The notes beneath the pieces were generated by a model. The model was not told the DNA's origin. It made no database searches and was given only the letters and a program-made list of their open reading frames with translations. A stretch of 64,000 nt of DNA from Kitasatospora azatica KCTC 9699 (lineage in GTDB: Bacteria; Actinomycetota; Actinomycetes; Streptomycetales; Streptomycetaceae): positions 620,001 through 684,000 of the forward strand of contig NZ_JQMO01000002.1 in the NCBI RefSeq assembly GCF_000744785.1, written 5' to 3'. Both the position numbers and the translations under genes were made by a program. Positions 50,201 to 58,816 of this stretch are shown here, in pieces. Position 1 is the first letter of the stretch. The number at the start of each line of letters is the position of its first letter.

Positions 50201-50606
50201 GGGCGAACTCGGCGTCGGCATCGCCATCGACGACTTCGGCACCGGCTACTCCTCGCTGAGCTATCTGCGCGAGTTCCCGATCTCGATCCTGAAGATCGAC
50301 AAGTCCTTCATCGACGGGCTCGGCCACTCCCAGCAGCAGTACGCGCTGGTCGAGGGCATCGCGCGGATCGCCGACACGCTGGACGTCCAGGTGATCGCCG
50401 AAGGCATCGAGAACAGCGTGCAGCGCGACCTGCTGACCTCGATGGGCTGCCCGCTGGGCCAGGGCTACCTGTTCGCCCAGCCGCTGCCGGTCGGCCGGGC
50501 CGGCGCCCTGGTGGGCCAGGACGCGCACCAGGCCGGCCTGCAGTCCACCCGGGGCCGGCCCGGGCGCGCCGCCCGGCCCGCCGGCCAGCCGCGCGGGCGC
50601 TCCTGA
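47235..50606 (+). CDS. Membrane PAS-GGDEF-EAL cyclic-di-GMP protein
   Basis: Protein of 1123 aa. About nine N-terminal membrane helices, the last near residue 310. A Gln/Arg-rich coiled segment of EQRQDI repeats is at 377-406. A GAF-like region follows, then PAS (YFRTLVQNSSDVILILAGDD RIRYASSSAERVLGY) at about 520-650 with an inserted His-rich loop, GGDEF at about 660-830 (RLGGDEFAVLVEDA, intact), and EAL at about 840-1090 (YQPIVDLATGDLVAFEALVR W; ELTESVLMRRDERV; DDFGTGYSSLSYL). Both catalytic motifs are intact, so it could make and destroy cyclic-di-GMP, which controls development in streptomycetes. TTG 47235 has GGAGG. Codon 493 is TTA. Confidence 0.92.
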   Translation: MTRRRQQLMVGYLVWMATFTGIYYAYPNQRIIWWTGIGLGGVAAIVVGVRLNRPSRALPWLLLALANFSFTCGEVVQVVQTQFLNLNNPFPSVADGFYLAEYVLYALGVWGFIRWRTAHQDRASLIDALTLTVGLGLLAWIYLILPYVHTPELTWIQKAISIAYPLGDVLILAMLLRLLVPRGGKSPALLLLTVGSIGLLVSDVLYGLIQLHGTWRIGTPVDLGWAAFYCAWGAAALHPSMVELTRPIPTQQTDITAGRLALLTLASLIAPGILLIEAAHGITSHAAVIGAFSAVLFLLVLSRLAGVVLVHRQALARERALREAGASLTAAVALEQVADTVQAVATRLMPREDGHRAVLAVREDGVLRVRQGRRDPEQRQDIEQRQAIEQRQDIERPQAIEQRQVAGHRKAVELRQQDGQRQVAEYSDQILTLASVRQTTLLRVEELGPEFAAFLNGMPTALVSPLVLAQRPSGDPLIGVLIVTGTEQELTALWGSLEIVAAQSALALERVMLSQEVNRRNSEAYFRTLVQNSSDVILILAGDDRIRYASSSAERVLGYPQLDGTRLIDLVPTEDSRAVGRAVARMRSREQHGRHDSGEHGGHNDYGEQREHWRLLRNDGTPIEAEVRCNDLREDPTVGGLVLTLRDVTEQRQMERELTHRAFHDSLTGLANRVLFQDRVGHALSRSSRSGTVTGVLFLDLDDFKVVNDTQGHAVGDELLVAVSLRVSTALRTSDTAARLGGDEFAVLVEDALTAADVGEIADIVLGTFAEPFRLSSGAVRVAASLGVATTEDSVHAAELLTHADLALYAAKAAGKRQWRQYQPALQAGLIERHELGEHLDSAIAIADSAFALHYQPIVDLATGDLVAFEALVRWPHDQRGMVLPDEFIPVAEESGQIVQLGAWVLERAAEDTARWQRMSTADRQAGRRPPLHVNVNVSARQFRDAGFVDVVRDTVRNSGIAPGSLILELTESVLMRRDERVRADMQALGELGVGIAIDDFGTGYSSLSYLREFPISILKIDKSFIDGLGHSQQQYALVEGIARIADTLDVQVIAEGIENSVQRDLLTSMGCPLGQGYLFAQPLPVGRAGALVGQDAHQAGLQSTRGRPGRAARPAGQPRGRS
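48363..48452 (+). repeat. 18-bp tandem repeat inside the GGDEF-EAL gene
   Basis: Five units of the form GAGCAGCGGCAGGACATC run without gap, coding EQRQDI/EQRQAI/EQRQDI/ERPQAI/EQRQVA. In-frame expansion makes a charged helical linker between the membrane part and the signalling domains. Confidence 0.85.
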
Positions 50607-50664
50607 CGGCCACTCGGACCGCTGCGGCTGCCGCCTGCCGCGCTCGCCCCTACAGCGCCCGGTC

Positions 50665-51339
50665 TCAGGGCTGGTAGCGGTAGCCGATGCCGGGCTCGGT
50701 GATCAGGTGCCGGGGGTGGGCCGGATCGGCTTCCAACTTGCGGCGCAGACCGGCGAAGTAGACCCGCAGGTAGTTCCCGTGGTGCTCGTGCTCGGGGCCC
50801 CAGACCTCGCGCAGGATCTCCAGCCGGGGCACCAGCTGCCCCGGCGCGGCCAGCAGCAGCTTGAGGATCCGCCATTCGGTCGGGGTGAGCCGGACGGCGC
50901 CGTGCGGGCCGGTGACGGTGCCGCGCGTGATGTTGACGGTGAGTTCGCCGATCACCGGGTCGGGCGGCGGCGGCTCGGCGGGCGTGCGGCGCAGTACCGC
51001 GCGCAGTCGGGCGAAGAGTTCGTCGATCTCGAAGGGTTTGGTGAGGTAGTCGTCGGCGCCCGCGTCCAGGGCCCGGATCTTCTCCTCCAGTTCGCTGCGG
51101 CCCGACAGCACGATGATCGGTGCGCTGAGCGAGGCCCGGATGCCGCGCAGGACGTCGACGCCGTCGAAGTCGGGCAGGCCCAGGTCCAGCAGTACGGCGT
51201 CGGGCGTCTCGGTGCTGACCGAGTCCAGCGCCTGTTGGCCGGTGCTGGCCGTCAGCACGGAGTAGCGGCGGGCGCGCAGGTTGATCCGCAGGGCGCGCAG
51301 GATCTGGGGTTCGTCCTCCACCAGCAGGATAAGGCTCAT
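50665..51339 (-). CDS. kdpE: Two-component response regulator KdpE
   Basis: Protein of 224 aa. Receiver domain with LLVEDEPQILRALRINLRAR, phospho-acceptor Asp in DAVLLDLGLPDFDGVD, and KPFEIDELFARLRAVLRR. The OmpR-type winged helix has RLTPTEWRILKLLLAAPGQL and YLRVYFAGLRRKLEADPAHP. KdpE activates kdpFABC when K+ is scarce. ATG 51339 overlaps the kdpD stop (ATGA), so sensor and regulator are coupled. It is the last gene of the kdp block. Confidence 0.96.
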   Translation of the reverse strand: MSLILLVEDEPQILRALRINLRARRYSVLTASTGQQALDSVSTETPDAVLLDLGLPDFDGVDVLRGIRASLSAPIIVLSGRSELEEKIRALDAGADDYLTKPFEIDELFARLRAVLRRTPAEPPPPDPVIGELTVNITRGTVTGPHGAVRLTPTEWRILKLLLAAPGQLVPRLEILREVWGPEHEHHGNYLRVYFAGLRRKLEADPAHPRHLITEPGIGYRYQP

Positions 51340-53867
51340 GCGTCCTCCGGCACGGCCGCGGCGGGCAGGGTGAGCAGCATCGTGGTGCCGCCGCCCGGGG
51401 TGTCCTCGACCTCCAGGGTGCCGCCCATGGCCTCGGCGAGGCCCCGGGAGAGCGCGAGGCCCAGGCCGACGCCGGTGGTGTTGTCGTTGTCGCCGAGGCG
51501 CTGGAAGGGGAGGAAGACGGTGTCGCGGTCCTCGGGGGCGATGCCGGGGCCGCGGTCGATCACCCGTACCTCCACCCGGTCCTGGTGACCGCTGGCGGTG
51601 ACCAGGACCGGCGCGCCGGGGGCGTTGTAGCGCAGCGCGTTGGTGATGACGTTGGCCAACACCCGTTCCAGCAGCGGCGGATCGGCGAGCACCGGCGGGA
51701 CGGAGTCCAGGTCGAGGGGCTGGACGGGCGCGTCCGGGCGCGGTAGCGAGTCCATCGCCCGGGGCAGCACCTCGGTCAGCCGCACGGGTGCCAGGTGCAG
51801 GGTGAGGGCGCCGGCCTGCAGACGGCTCATGTCGAGCAGGTTGTCCACCAGGCGGGTCAGCTTGACCAGCGAGGCGTCGGCCAGGTCGAGGAGTTCGGTC
51901 TGGTCCTCGTGCGAGAACTCGACGTCGGGGCTGCGCAGCGAGCCGACCGAGGCCAGCGCTGCCGCGAGCGGGGTGCGCAGGTCATGGCTGACGGCGGCGA
52001 GCAGGGCCGTGCGCATCTTGTCGGCGGCCTTGATCGGCTCGACCTCGGCGGCGGCTGCCGCGAGGTGGTCGCGCTCCCGGGCGACGGCGATGTGTGCGGC
52101 GAAGGCGCTCAACACCCTCTGGTCGGCGGCCGGGAGCCGGCGACCGGTCAGGATCAGCACGGTGTCGGTGTCGACCGTGATCTCGGTGACCTCCCGGGCG
52201 GCGGTGCCGTCACCGTTGGTGTCGGCGCGGGCCAGTACCTCGCCGCTGGTCCGGTCGAGTAGCGCGGCCGAGTCCATGGCGAACACGGTGCGGGCGCGTT
52301 CCACCAGCTCCGGCAGCGCGTCGGCGCCGCGCAGCACGCTCCCCGCGAGGGTGCTGAGCGTCTCGGCCTCGGCGGTGGCCCTGGCCGCGCGGATGGTCTG
52401 CCCGCCGGCCCGGTCGACCACGCTGGCGACGATCAGCGCCACGGCCGCGAAGACCGCGAGCGCGATCATGTTGTTGGGCTCGTCGATGGTGAAGGTGTGG
52501 ACCGGCGGGATGAAGTAGTAGTTGAGCAGCAGTGAGGCGATCAGCGAGGCGACCAGTGCGGATGCCACACCGCCCAGCAACGCGACGGCCACCACGCCGA
52601 GTTGGAAGATCAGCGCGACGGTGGTCAGGTTCAGCGAGTGGTGCGACAGGGAGAGCAGGGCGGTCAGCGCGACCGGCAGGACCAGGCCCGAGGTGAAGCC
52701 GGCGACGGTGCGTCGCGGCGAGTGGCGACGCCCGAGCGAGGGCAGCCGCCCGCGGCCGGTGAACTCGTGGGTGACCATGTGGACGTCGATGTCCTCGGAG
52801 GCGTCCACGGTGGTCTCGCCGATGCCCGGGCCGGTCAGGAACCGGGTGATCCGCCCGCGCCGGCTGGTGCCGAGCACCAGCTGGGTCGCGTGGCGGGCCC
52901 GGGCGAAGGAGAGCAGCGCGGTGGGGATGTCGTCGCCGATCACCACGTCGTAGCTGCCGCCGAGGGTTTCGACCAGCTGGCGCTGCTGGGCGAGCGCGCC
53001 GGGTGAGGCGCCGGCCAGGCCGTCCGACCGGGTGACGTGCACGGCCAGCAGTTCGCCGCCGGCGGTACGGTCGGCGATCCTGGCGGCCCGACGGATCAGC
53101 GTCTCGCCCTCGGGCCCGCCGGTGAGCGCGACCACCACGCGTTCGCGGGTCTCCCAGACCCGGTCGATGTTGTGCTGCGCGCGGTAGTCGCGCAGGCCCT
53201 CGTCCACCCGGCCGGCCACCCAGAGCAGCGCCAACTCGCGCAGCGCGGTGAGGTTTCCGACCCGGAAGTAGTTGGTGAGCGCGGCGTCCACCTTCTCGGC
53301 CTTGTAGACGTTGCCGTGCACCATGCGGCGGCGCAGCGCCTGCGGCGCCATGTCGACCAGCTCGATCTGGTCGGCCCGGCGGACCACCTCGTCGGGGACG
53401 GTCTCGCGCTGCGGGGTGCCGGTGATCTTCTGGACCACGTCGTTGAGCGACTCCAGGTGCTGGATGTTGACCGTGGTGATCACGTCGATCCCGGCCGCCA
53501 GCAGCTCCTCGACGTCCTGCCAGCGCTTGGTGTTGCGCCCGCCGGGGATGTTGGTGTGCGCGAGTTCGTCCACCAGCGCGACGGCGGGCCTGCGCTCGAG
53601 GACGGCGTCCAGGTCCATCTCGGCGAACTCGGTGTCCCGGTAGGTGCGGACCAGCCTCGGCACCACCTCCAGCCCCTGGACCATGTTCTCGGTGTGCCGG
53701 CGCCCGTGGCACTCGATGTAGCCCACCACCACATCCGCGCCGCGTTCCTGTCTGCGCCGGGCCTCGTCCAGCATCCGGTAGGTCTTGCCGACCCCGGGGG
53801 CCGATCCGAGGTACACCCGCAGGCGTCCGCGCCGGTGCGCGGTGCCGAGGGTGAGATCGCGAGCCAT
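51336..53867 (-). CDS. kdpD: Sensor histidine kinase KdpD
   Basis: Protein of 843 aa. N-terminal KdpD domain with Walker A YLGSAPGVGKTYRMLDEARR, then ECHGRRHTENMVQGLE and VDELAHTNIPGGRNTKRWQD. A USP-like domain is at about 250-370. Four membrane helices lie around 400-500. GAF region, HisKA with AAVSHDLRTPLAAALASVGS (phospho-His), and HATPase with DRGPGIAPEDRDTVFLPFQR and GVGLGLALSRGLAEAMGG. It senses low K+ or turgor and phosphorylates KdpE. A perfect hairpin separates it from kdpC. Confidence 0.96.
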   Translation of the reverse strand: MARDLTLGTAHRRGRLRVYLGSAPGVGKTYRMLDEARRRQERGADVVVGYIECHGRRHTENMVQGLEVVPRLVRTYRDTEFAEMDLDAVLERRPAVALVDELAHTNIPGGRNTKRWQDVEELLAAGIDVITTVNIQHLESLNDVVQKITGTPQRETVPDEVVRRADQIELVDMAPQALRRRMVHGNVYKAEKVDAALTNYFRVGNLTALRELALLWVAGRVDEGLRDYRAQHNIDRVWETRERVVVALTGGPEGETLIRRAARIADRTAGGELLAVHVTRSDGLAGASPGALAQQRQLVETLGGSYDVVIGDDIPTALLSFARARHATQLVLGTSRRGRITRFLTGPGIGETTVDASEDIDVHMVTHEFTGRGRLPSLGRRHSPRRTVAGFTSGLVLPVALTALLSLSHHSLNLTTVALIFQLGVVAVALLGGVASALVASLIASLLLNYYFIPPVHTFTIDEPNNMIALAVFAAVALIVASVVDRAGGQTIRAARATAEAETLSTLAGSVLRGADALPELVERARTVFAMDSAALLDRTSGEVLARADTNGDGTAAREVTEITVDTDTVLILTGRRLPAADQRVLSAFAAHIAVARERDHLAAAAAEVEPIKAADKMRTALLAAVSHDLRTPLAAALASVGSLRSPDVEFSHEDQTELLDLADASLVKLTRLVDNLLDMSRLQAGALTLHLAPVRLTEVLPRAMDSLPRPDAPVQPLDLDSVPPVLADPPLLERVLANVITNALRYNAPGAPVLVTASGHQDRVEVRVIDRGPGIAPEDRDTVFLPFQRLGDNDNTTGVGLGLALSRGLAEAMGGTLEVEDTPGGGTTMLLTLPAAAVPEDA

Positions 53868-53913
53868 GGGCTGAATCTCTTTCAGGAGAAGAGGTCTGCT
53901 GGACGGAACGTGC

Positions 53914-53947
53914 CTGGCCGGCCCGGGTGCGCGCCCGGGCCGGCCAG
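53914..53947. terminator. Hairpin between kdpC and kdpD
   Basis: Perfect 14-bp stem CTGGCCGGCCCGGG/CCCGGGCCGGCCAG with a 6-nt loop TGCGCG in the 104-bp gap. It probably lowers read-through from the pump genes into the regulatory genes. Confidence 0.7.
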
Positions 53948-53971
53948 TGGGTCATTCACTCTGATGCGACG

Positions 53972-54619
53972 TCACTTGGTCTCGCTGACAGCCTTGTTGA
54001 GCAGCACGACGTTGACGCCGGCCTCGCCGAGGAAGCCGAGCGAGCGGCCCTCGGTGTACTTGGCGACGAGACCGTTCAGGGTGTCGACGCTGATGTTGCG
54101 GGCCTTGGCGACCCGGGCCACCTGCTCCTTGGCGTAGGCCACCGAGATGTGCGGGTCGAGGCCGGAGCCGGACGCGGTCAGCGCGTCGACCGGGACGGCG
54201 GCCGGGTCGACGCCGTCGAAGGCTGCGGCGGCCGCGCGGCGGTCGTTGACGGCCTTGAGCAGGTCGTCGCTGTTCGGGCCGAGGTTGCTGGCCGTGGAGC
54301 CGTGCGGGTCGTAGTTTGCGGCCGAGGGACGCGGCTGGAACCACTTCGGGTCCGGCTGCGCCTGCTCCTTCGGGTCGTTGCCCGTTGTTGAGTCAGAAGG
54401 TGTCTTCTTCGGCAGGTTGTAGTTCTGACCGAGCAGGCTGGAGCCGATCTCCTTGCCGTCGGACGTCACGATCGAGCCGTTCGCCTTCTCGGTGAAGGCG
54501 ACCTGGCTGATCCCGGTGACCAGCAGCGGGTAGGCGAGACCGCAGATCACGGTCAGCACCAGGAGCATCCGCAGCGCGGTGAAGTGGGTGCGGACGGAGG
54601 TGGGCAGGGGCTTGGGCAT
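53972..54619 (-). CDS. kdpC: K+-transporting ATPase subunit KdpC
   Basis: Protein of 215 aa. One N-terminal membrane helix (LRMLLVLTVICGLAYPLLVT), then GSSLLGQNYNLPKKTPSDST, NYDPHGSTASNLGPNSDDLL, LTASGSGLDPHISVAYAKEQ VARVAKAR. These are the KdpC signatures, including the SGSGLDPHIS motif. It stabilises the KdpFABC complex at the membrane. ATG 54619 has CGGAGGAAG 6-8 nt upstream and lies 19 bp after kdpB. Confidence 0.96.
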   Translation of the reverse strand: MPKPLPTSVRTHFTALRMLLVLTVICGLAYPLLVTGISQVAFTEKANGSIVTSDGKEIGSSLLGQNYNLPKKTPSDSTTGNDPKEQAQPDPKWFQPRPSAANYDPHGSTASNLGPNSDDLLKAVNDRRAAAAAFDGVDPAAVPVDALTASGSGLDPHISVAYAKEQVARVAKARNISVDTLNGLVAKYTEGRSLGFLGEAGVNVVLLNKAVSETK

Positions 54620-54638
54620 GATGGGCTTCCTCCGTTTC

Positions 54639-56744
54639 TCAGCGCAGGCCGGGAATGAACTGGATGATCAGGTCGATCGCCTTGATGCCGATGAACGGCA
54701 CGATCAGGCCGCCGACGCCGTACACCAGGATGTTCCGGGTGAGCAGCGAACTCGCGTCGGACGGGCGGTACTTGACGCCGCGCAGGGCGAGCGGGATGAG
54801 GCCGATGATGACCAGGGCGTTGAAGATGATCGCCGAGGTGATCGCCGAGGTCGGGCTGTGCAGCCCCATGATGTTGAGGTGCCTGAGGCCGGGGTAGACG
54901 CTGGCGAACATCGCGGGGATGATCGCGAAGTACTTCGCGACGTCGTTGGCGATCGAGAAGGTGGTCAACGCGCCACGGGTGATCAGCAGTTGCTTGCCGA
55001 TCTCGACGATCTCGATCAGCTTGGTGGGGTTGGAGTCCAGGTCCACCATGTTGCCGGCCTCCTTGGCCGCCATGGTGCCGGTGTTCATGGCCACGCCCAC
55101 GTCGGCCTGGGCGAGGGCGGGGGCGTCGTTGGTGCCGTCGCCGGTCATCGCGACCAGCTTGCCGCCCGCCTGCTCCTTCTTGATCAGGGCCATCTTGTCC
55201 TCGGGAGTGGCCTCGGCGAGGAAGTCGTCCACGCCGGCCTCGTCCGCGATCGCCTTGGCGGTCAGCGGGTTGTCGCCCGTGATCATGATGGTCTTGATGC
55301 CCATCCGGCGCAGCTCGTCGAACCGCTCCCGCATGCCCTCCTTGACCACGTCCTTGAGGTAGATCACCCCGAGGACCCGGGCCGGCGCGTCCGCGATCTT
55401 CGTGGCGACGACCAGCGGGGTACCGCCGGCCGCCGAGATCCCGTCGACCAGCTGCGCGACGTCCGATCCGACCGAACCACCGTTCTGGGTCACCCAGTTG
55501 GAGACAGAACCGGCCGCGCCCTTGCGCACCTGGTGGACGCCGTCGGCCTCCGCCAGGTCCACACCCGACATCCGGGTCTGGGCGGTGAACGGCACCCAGG
55601 TCGCGTGGCTCAACTCGCCCTGGGCACGCGCCCGCAGACCGTACTCGGTCTTGGCGAGCACCACGATCGAGCGGCCCTCGGGCGTCTCGTCGGCGAGGCT
55701 GGACAGCTGCGCGGCATCCGCCAGCTCCTCGGTGCCCACGCCGGTGGCGGGCTGGAACTCGGCGGCCTGGCGGTTGCCCAGGGTGATGGTGCCGGTCTTG
55801 TCCAGCAGCAGGGTGTTGACGTCGCCGGCGGCCTCGACCGCACGGCCCGACATGGCCAGCACATTGCGCTGCACCAACCGGTCCATACCGGCGATGCCGA
55901 TCGCCGACAGCAGCGCACCGATGGTGGTCGGGATCAGCGCCACGATCAGCGCTACCAGCACGATCATCGTCTGCGGCGCACCCGCGAAGGTGGCCATCGG
56001 CTGCAAGGTCACCACGGCGACCAGGAAGACGATCGTCAGGGACGCCAGCAGGATGTTCAGCGCGATCTCGTTCGGCGTCTTCTGCCGGGCCGCGCCCTCG
56101 ACCAGCGCGATCATCCGGTCGATGAAGGACTTCCCCGGCTCGGTGGCGATCTTCACCACGATCCGGTCGGAGAGCACCTTCGTGCCACCGGTCACCGCGC
56201 TGCGGTCACCGCCCGACTCGCGGATCACCGGCGCGGACTCACCGGTGATGGCCGACTCGTCCACCGACGCGACACCCTCGACCACGTCGCCGTCACCGGG
56301 GATGATCTGCCCGGCCTCGACCACCACGTGGTCGCCCAGCCGCAGCGCGGCGCCGGGCACCTCCTCCTCGGCCTGGCTGGTGGGCCAGTTGACGAGGCGT
56401 CGGGCCATGGTGTCGGTCTTGGTCTTGCGCAGCGTGTCGGCCTGCGCCTTGCCACGGCCCTCGGCCACCGCCTCCGCCAGGTTGGCGAAGACCGTGGTCA
56501 GCCAGAGCCAGACGGTGATCGCCCAGGCGAACACCGACGGGTGGGCGATCGCGGAGACCGTGGTCACCACGGAGCCGACCTCGACCACGAACATGACCGG
56601 GTTCTTGACCATCACCCGGGGGTCGAGCTTCTTCACCGCGTCGGGCAGCGAGGAGACGATCAGCTTGGGGTCGAGCAGGCCGCCGGAGACTCTGTGCGGA
56701 GCCTGCGGCTGCTCAACGGGTACGGGAGTAAGGGTGGTGGACAT
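54639..56744 (-). CDS. kdpB: K+-transporting P-type ATPase subunit KdpB
   Basis: Protein of 701 aa. [20 protein letters not shown] is the actuator TGES motif, [16 protein letters not shown] the phosphorylation site (Asp), [19 protein letters not shown] and [24 protein letters not shown] the hinge. Six to seven membrane helices are seen. It hydrolyses ATP to drive K+ uptake through KdpA. The first codon overlaps the kdpA stop by one base. Residue 82 region [14 protein letters not shown] is typical. No internal damage. Confidence 0.97.
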   Translation of the reverse strand: MSTTLTPVPVEQPQAPHRVSGGLLDPKLIVSSLPDAVKKLDPRVMVKNPVMFVVEVGSVVTTVSAIAHPSVFAWAITVWLWLTTVFANLAEAVAEGRGKAQADTLRKTKTDTMARRLVNWPTSQAEEEVPGAALRLGDHVVVEAGQIIPGDGDVVEGVASVDESAITGESAPVIRESGGDRSAVTGGTKVLSDRIVVKIATEPGKSFIDRMIALVEGAARQKTPNEIALNILLASLTIVFLVAVVTLQPMATFAGAPQTMIVLVALIVALIPTTIGALLSAIGIAGMDRLVQRNVLAMSGRAVEAAGDVNTLLLDKTGTITLGNRQAAEFQPATGVGTEELADAAQLSSLADETPEGRSIVVLAKTEYGLRARAQGELSHATWVPFTAQTRMSGVDLAEADGVHQVRKGAAGSVSNWVTQNGGSVGSDVAQLVDGISAAGGTPLVVATKIADAPARVLGVIYLKDVVKEGMRERFDELRRMGIKTIMITGDNPLTAKAIADEAGVDDFLAEATPEDKMALIKKEQAGGKLVAMTGDGTNDAPALAQADVGVAMNTGTMAAKEAGNMVDLDSNPTKLIEIVEIGKQLLITRGALTTFSIANDVAKYFAIIPAMFASVYPGLRHLNIMGLHSPTSAITSAIIFNALVIIGLIPLALRGVKYRPSDASSLLTRNILVYGVGGLIVPFIGIKAIDLIIQFIPGLR

Positions 56745-58405
56745 CAGTGCAGACCTTCCGCGATCGGCCCGAGAGCGAGAGCCGGGAAGTAGGTGAGGCC
56801 CACCACGATCAGGACGACGCCCGACAGCAGGCCCACGAAGAGCGGCTTGTGAGTAGGCAGCGTGCCCGCGGAGGCGGGAACCGGCTGCTGCTGGGCCAGC
56901 GATCCGGCCAGCGCCAGCACGAACACCATCGGCAGGAAGCGTCCGAAGACCATCGCCAGGCCGAGCGCGGTGTCGTACCACGGGGTGTTCACCGTGATGC
57001 CCGCGAACGCCGACCCGTTGTTGTTGGCGGCCGAGGTGAACGCGTACAGCACCTCGGAGAAGCCGTGCGCACCGGAGTTGAGCATCCCGGCCCGCTCGCC
57101 GGGCAGCGCCATCGCGACACCGGTGCCGATCAGCACGATCGCCGGCGTGGTCAGGATGTACAGCGAGGCGAACTTCATCTCCCGCCCGCCGAGCTTCTTG
57201 CCCAGGTACTCGGGGGTGCGCCCGACCATCAGACCGGCCACGAAGACCGCCACGATCGCCAGGACCAGCATCCCGTACAGGCCCGATCCGGTACCGCCGG
57301 GCGCGATCTCACCGAGCATCATGTTGAAGATCGTGATGCCGCCGCCGAACGGCGTGAACGAGTCGTGGAAGGCGTTCACCGCACCGGTCGAGGTCAGTGT
57401 GGTCGAGGCCGCGAAGAGCGAGCTGGCGGCGACGCCGAAGCGCTGCTCCTTGCCCTCCATCGCCCCGCCGGCCGCCTGCAGCGCGCTGCCGCCGTGGTGC
57501 GACTCCGCCAGCGTGATCAGCGCGGCCGAGGCCACCCAGAAGATCGCCATCACGGAGACGATCGCGTAGCCCTGCCGGTTGTCGCCGACCATCTTGCCGA
57601 AGGTGCGCGGCAGCGAGAAGGAGATCACCAGCAGCAGGAAGATCTCCAGCCAGTTGGTGAACCCGGTAGGGTTCTCGAACGGGTGCGCGGAGTTGGCGTT
57701 GAAGAAGCCGCCGCCGTTGGTGCCCAGCTCCTTGATGACCTCCTGCGAGGCCACCGGACCGCCCGGGATCGACTGGGTGTCGCCGGTGAGGGTCGCCAGA
57801 TCGTGGAAGCCGTGGAAGTTCTGCACCACGCCGTTGGCCACCAGCACGAACGCGAAGACGATCGAGATCGGCAGCAGCAGGCGCAGCACGATCCGGGTCA
57901 GGTCGACCCAGAAGTTGCCGACCCGGTCCGTGCGGTTGCGGGTGAAGCCCCGGATCAGCGCGGCGACGATCGCGATGCCGACGGCGGCGGAGACGAAGTT
58001 CTGCACCGCCAGACCGGCCATCTGCACCACGTGGCCCATCGCCGACTCACCCGAGTACGACTGCCAGTTGGTGTTGGTGACGAAGGAGATCGCGGTGTTC
58101 CAGGACTGGTGCGGCGACATCTGCGGCACGCCCAGGCCGAGCAGCAGGTGGTTCTGCAGCCGGATCAGGCCGTAGAGGAAGAGGACGGAGACGGCGGAGA
58201 ACGCCAGCACCGAGCGCAGGTACGCCGGCCAACGCTGATCGGCATCGCCATCGACGCCGATCACCTTGTACAGGCCGCGCTCGACTCTGAGGTGCTTGGC
58301 GGAGGTGAGGAGCTTGGCGATGTAGTCGCCGAGCGGGCGGTAGCACAGCGCCAACGCGCCCACCAGGGCGAGCGCCTGCAGCCACCCAGCGAGAGTGGAA
58401 CTCAT
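56744..58405 (-). CDS. kdpA: K+-transporting ATPase channel subunit KdpA
   Basis: Protein of 553 aa with about ten membrane helices. The four selectivity-filter repeats are seen: [53 protein letters not shown] and [13 protein letters not shown]. It binds K+ with high affinity. ATG 58405 is 1 bp after the kdpF TGA. The length equals the family norm. Confidence 0.97.
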   Translation of the reverse strand: MSSTLAGWLQALALVGALALCYRPLGDYIAKLLTSAKHLRVERGLYKVIGVDGDADQRWPAYLRSVLAFSAVSVLFLYGLIRLQNHLLLGLGVPQMSPHQSWNTAISFVTNTNWQSYSGESAMGHVVQMAGLAVQNFVSAAVGIAIVAALIRGFTRNRTDRVGNFWVDLTRIVLRLLLPISIVFAFVLVANGVVQNFHGFHDLATLTGDTQSIPGGPVASQEVIKELGTNGGGFFNANSAHPFENPTGFTNWLEIFLLLVISFSLPRTFGKMVGDNRQGYAIVSVMAIFWVASAALITLAESHHGGSALQAAGGAMEGKEQRFGVAASSLFAASTTLTSTGAVNAFHDSFTPFGGGITIFNMMLGEIAPGGTGSGLYGMLVLAIVAVFVAGLMVGRTPEYLGKKLGGREMKFASLYILTTPAIVLIGTGVAMALPGERAGMLNSGAHGFSEVLYAFTSAANNNGSAFAGITVNTPWYDTALGLAMVFGRFLPMVFVLALAGSLAQQQPVPASAGTLPTHKPLFVGLLSGVVLIVVGLTYFPALALGPIAEGLH

Positions 58406-58406
58406 G

Positions 58407-58496
58407 TCAGAACTTCTCCGGGTAGATCAGCGCGACGACCAGGTAGCCGATCAGCGCAATGGCGACGATGAGACCTGCGATGTTCTCTGCGGTCAC
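58407..58496 (-). CDS. kdpF: K+-transporting ATPase small subunit KdpF
   Basis: A 29-aa frame from GTG 58496, one membrane helix: [20 protein letters not shown] followed by VALIYPEKF. The ending (Y-P-E-K/R-F) is the KdpF pattern. It stabilises the Kdp complex. The GTG overlaps the TGA of the preceding 27-aa frame, and kdpA starts 1 bp after its stop. Confidence 0.88.
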   Translation of the reverse strand: MTAENIAGLIVAIALIGYLVVALIYPEKF

Positions 58497-58576
58497 AGCT
58501 TCTCCACCCCTCGCGCGATCAGGGCGAGGACGGCGAACACGGCAACCGTGACGCCGACGAAGACGAGGTCCAGCAT
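58493..58576 (-). CDS. Small membrane protein upstream of kdpF
   Basis: A 27-aa frame that starts MLDLVFVGVTVAVFAVLALI and ends ARGVEKL. It has one membrane helix and a basic end. TGGAG is 4 nt before the ATG, and its stop overlaps the kdpF start (GTGA). It is too short for normal gene calling. The coupling implies that it is translated as the first cistron of kdp, either as a Kdp accessory peptide or as a leader that times kdpF translation. Function unknown. Confidence 0.65.
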   Translation of the reverse strand: MLDLVFVGVTVAVFAVLALIARGVEKL

Positions 58577-58816
58577 GGGCTCCACCAACTGGTTCAGGGA
58601 TCAGCCACGGGACTCGTCCAGACGCCCCAACACGGCACCGGCGGCTTGACCGGCCTGAGCAGCAAATCAGCCGCATCGGCCGTTCCAGCGGGCCCTGACA
58701 CCCTCCATACGGGTGGCTGAGGATCCTTGACGCGGCTTTGATGCCGGCGCCATGCACCCGAGCCCGCGACCTGGCCGGAACGCGCAGCCGGCCCGCCCTA
58801 CAGCCGCAGTCCCGCC

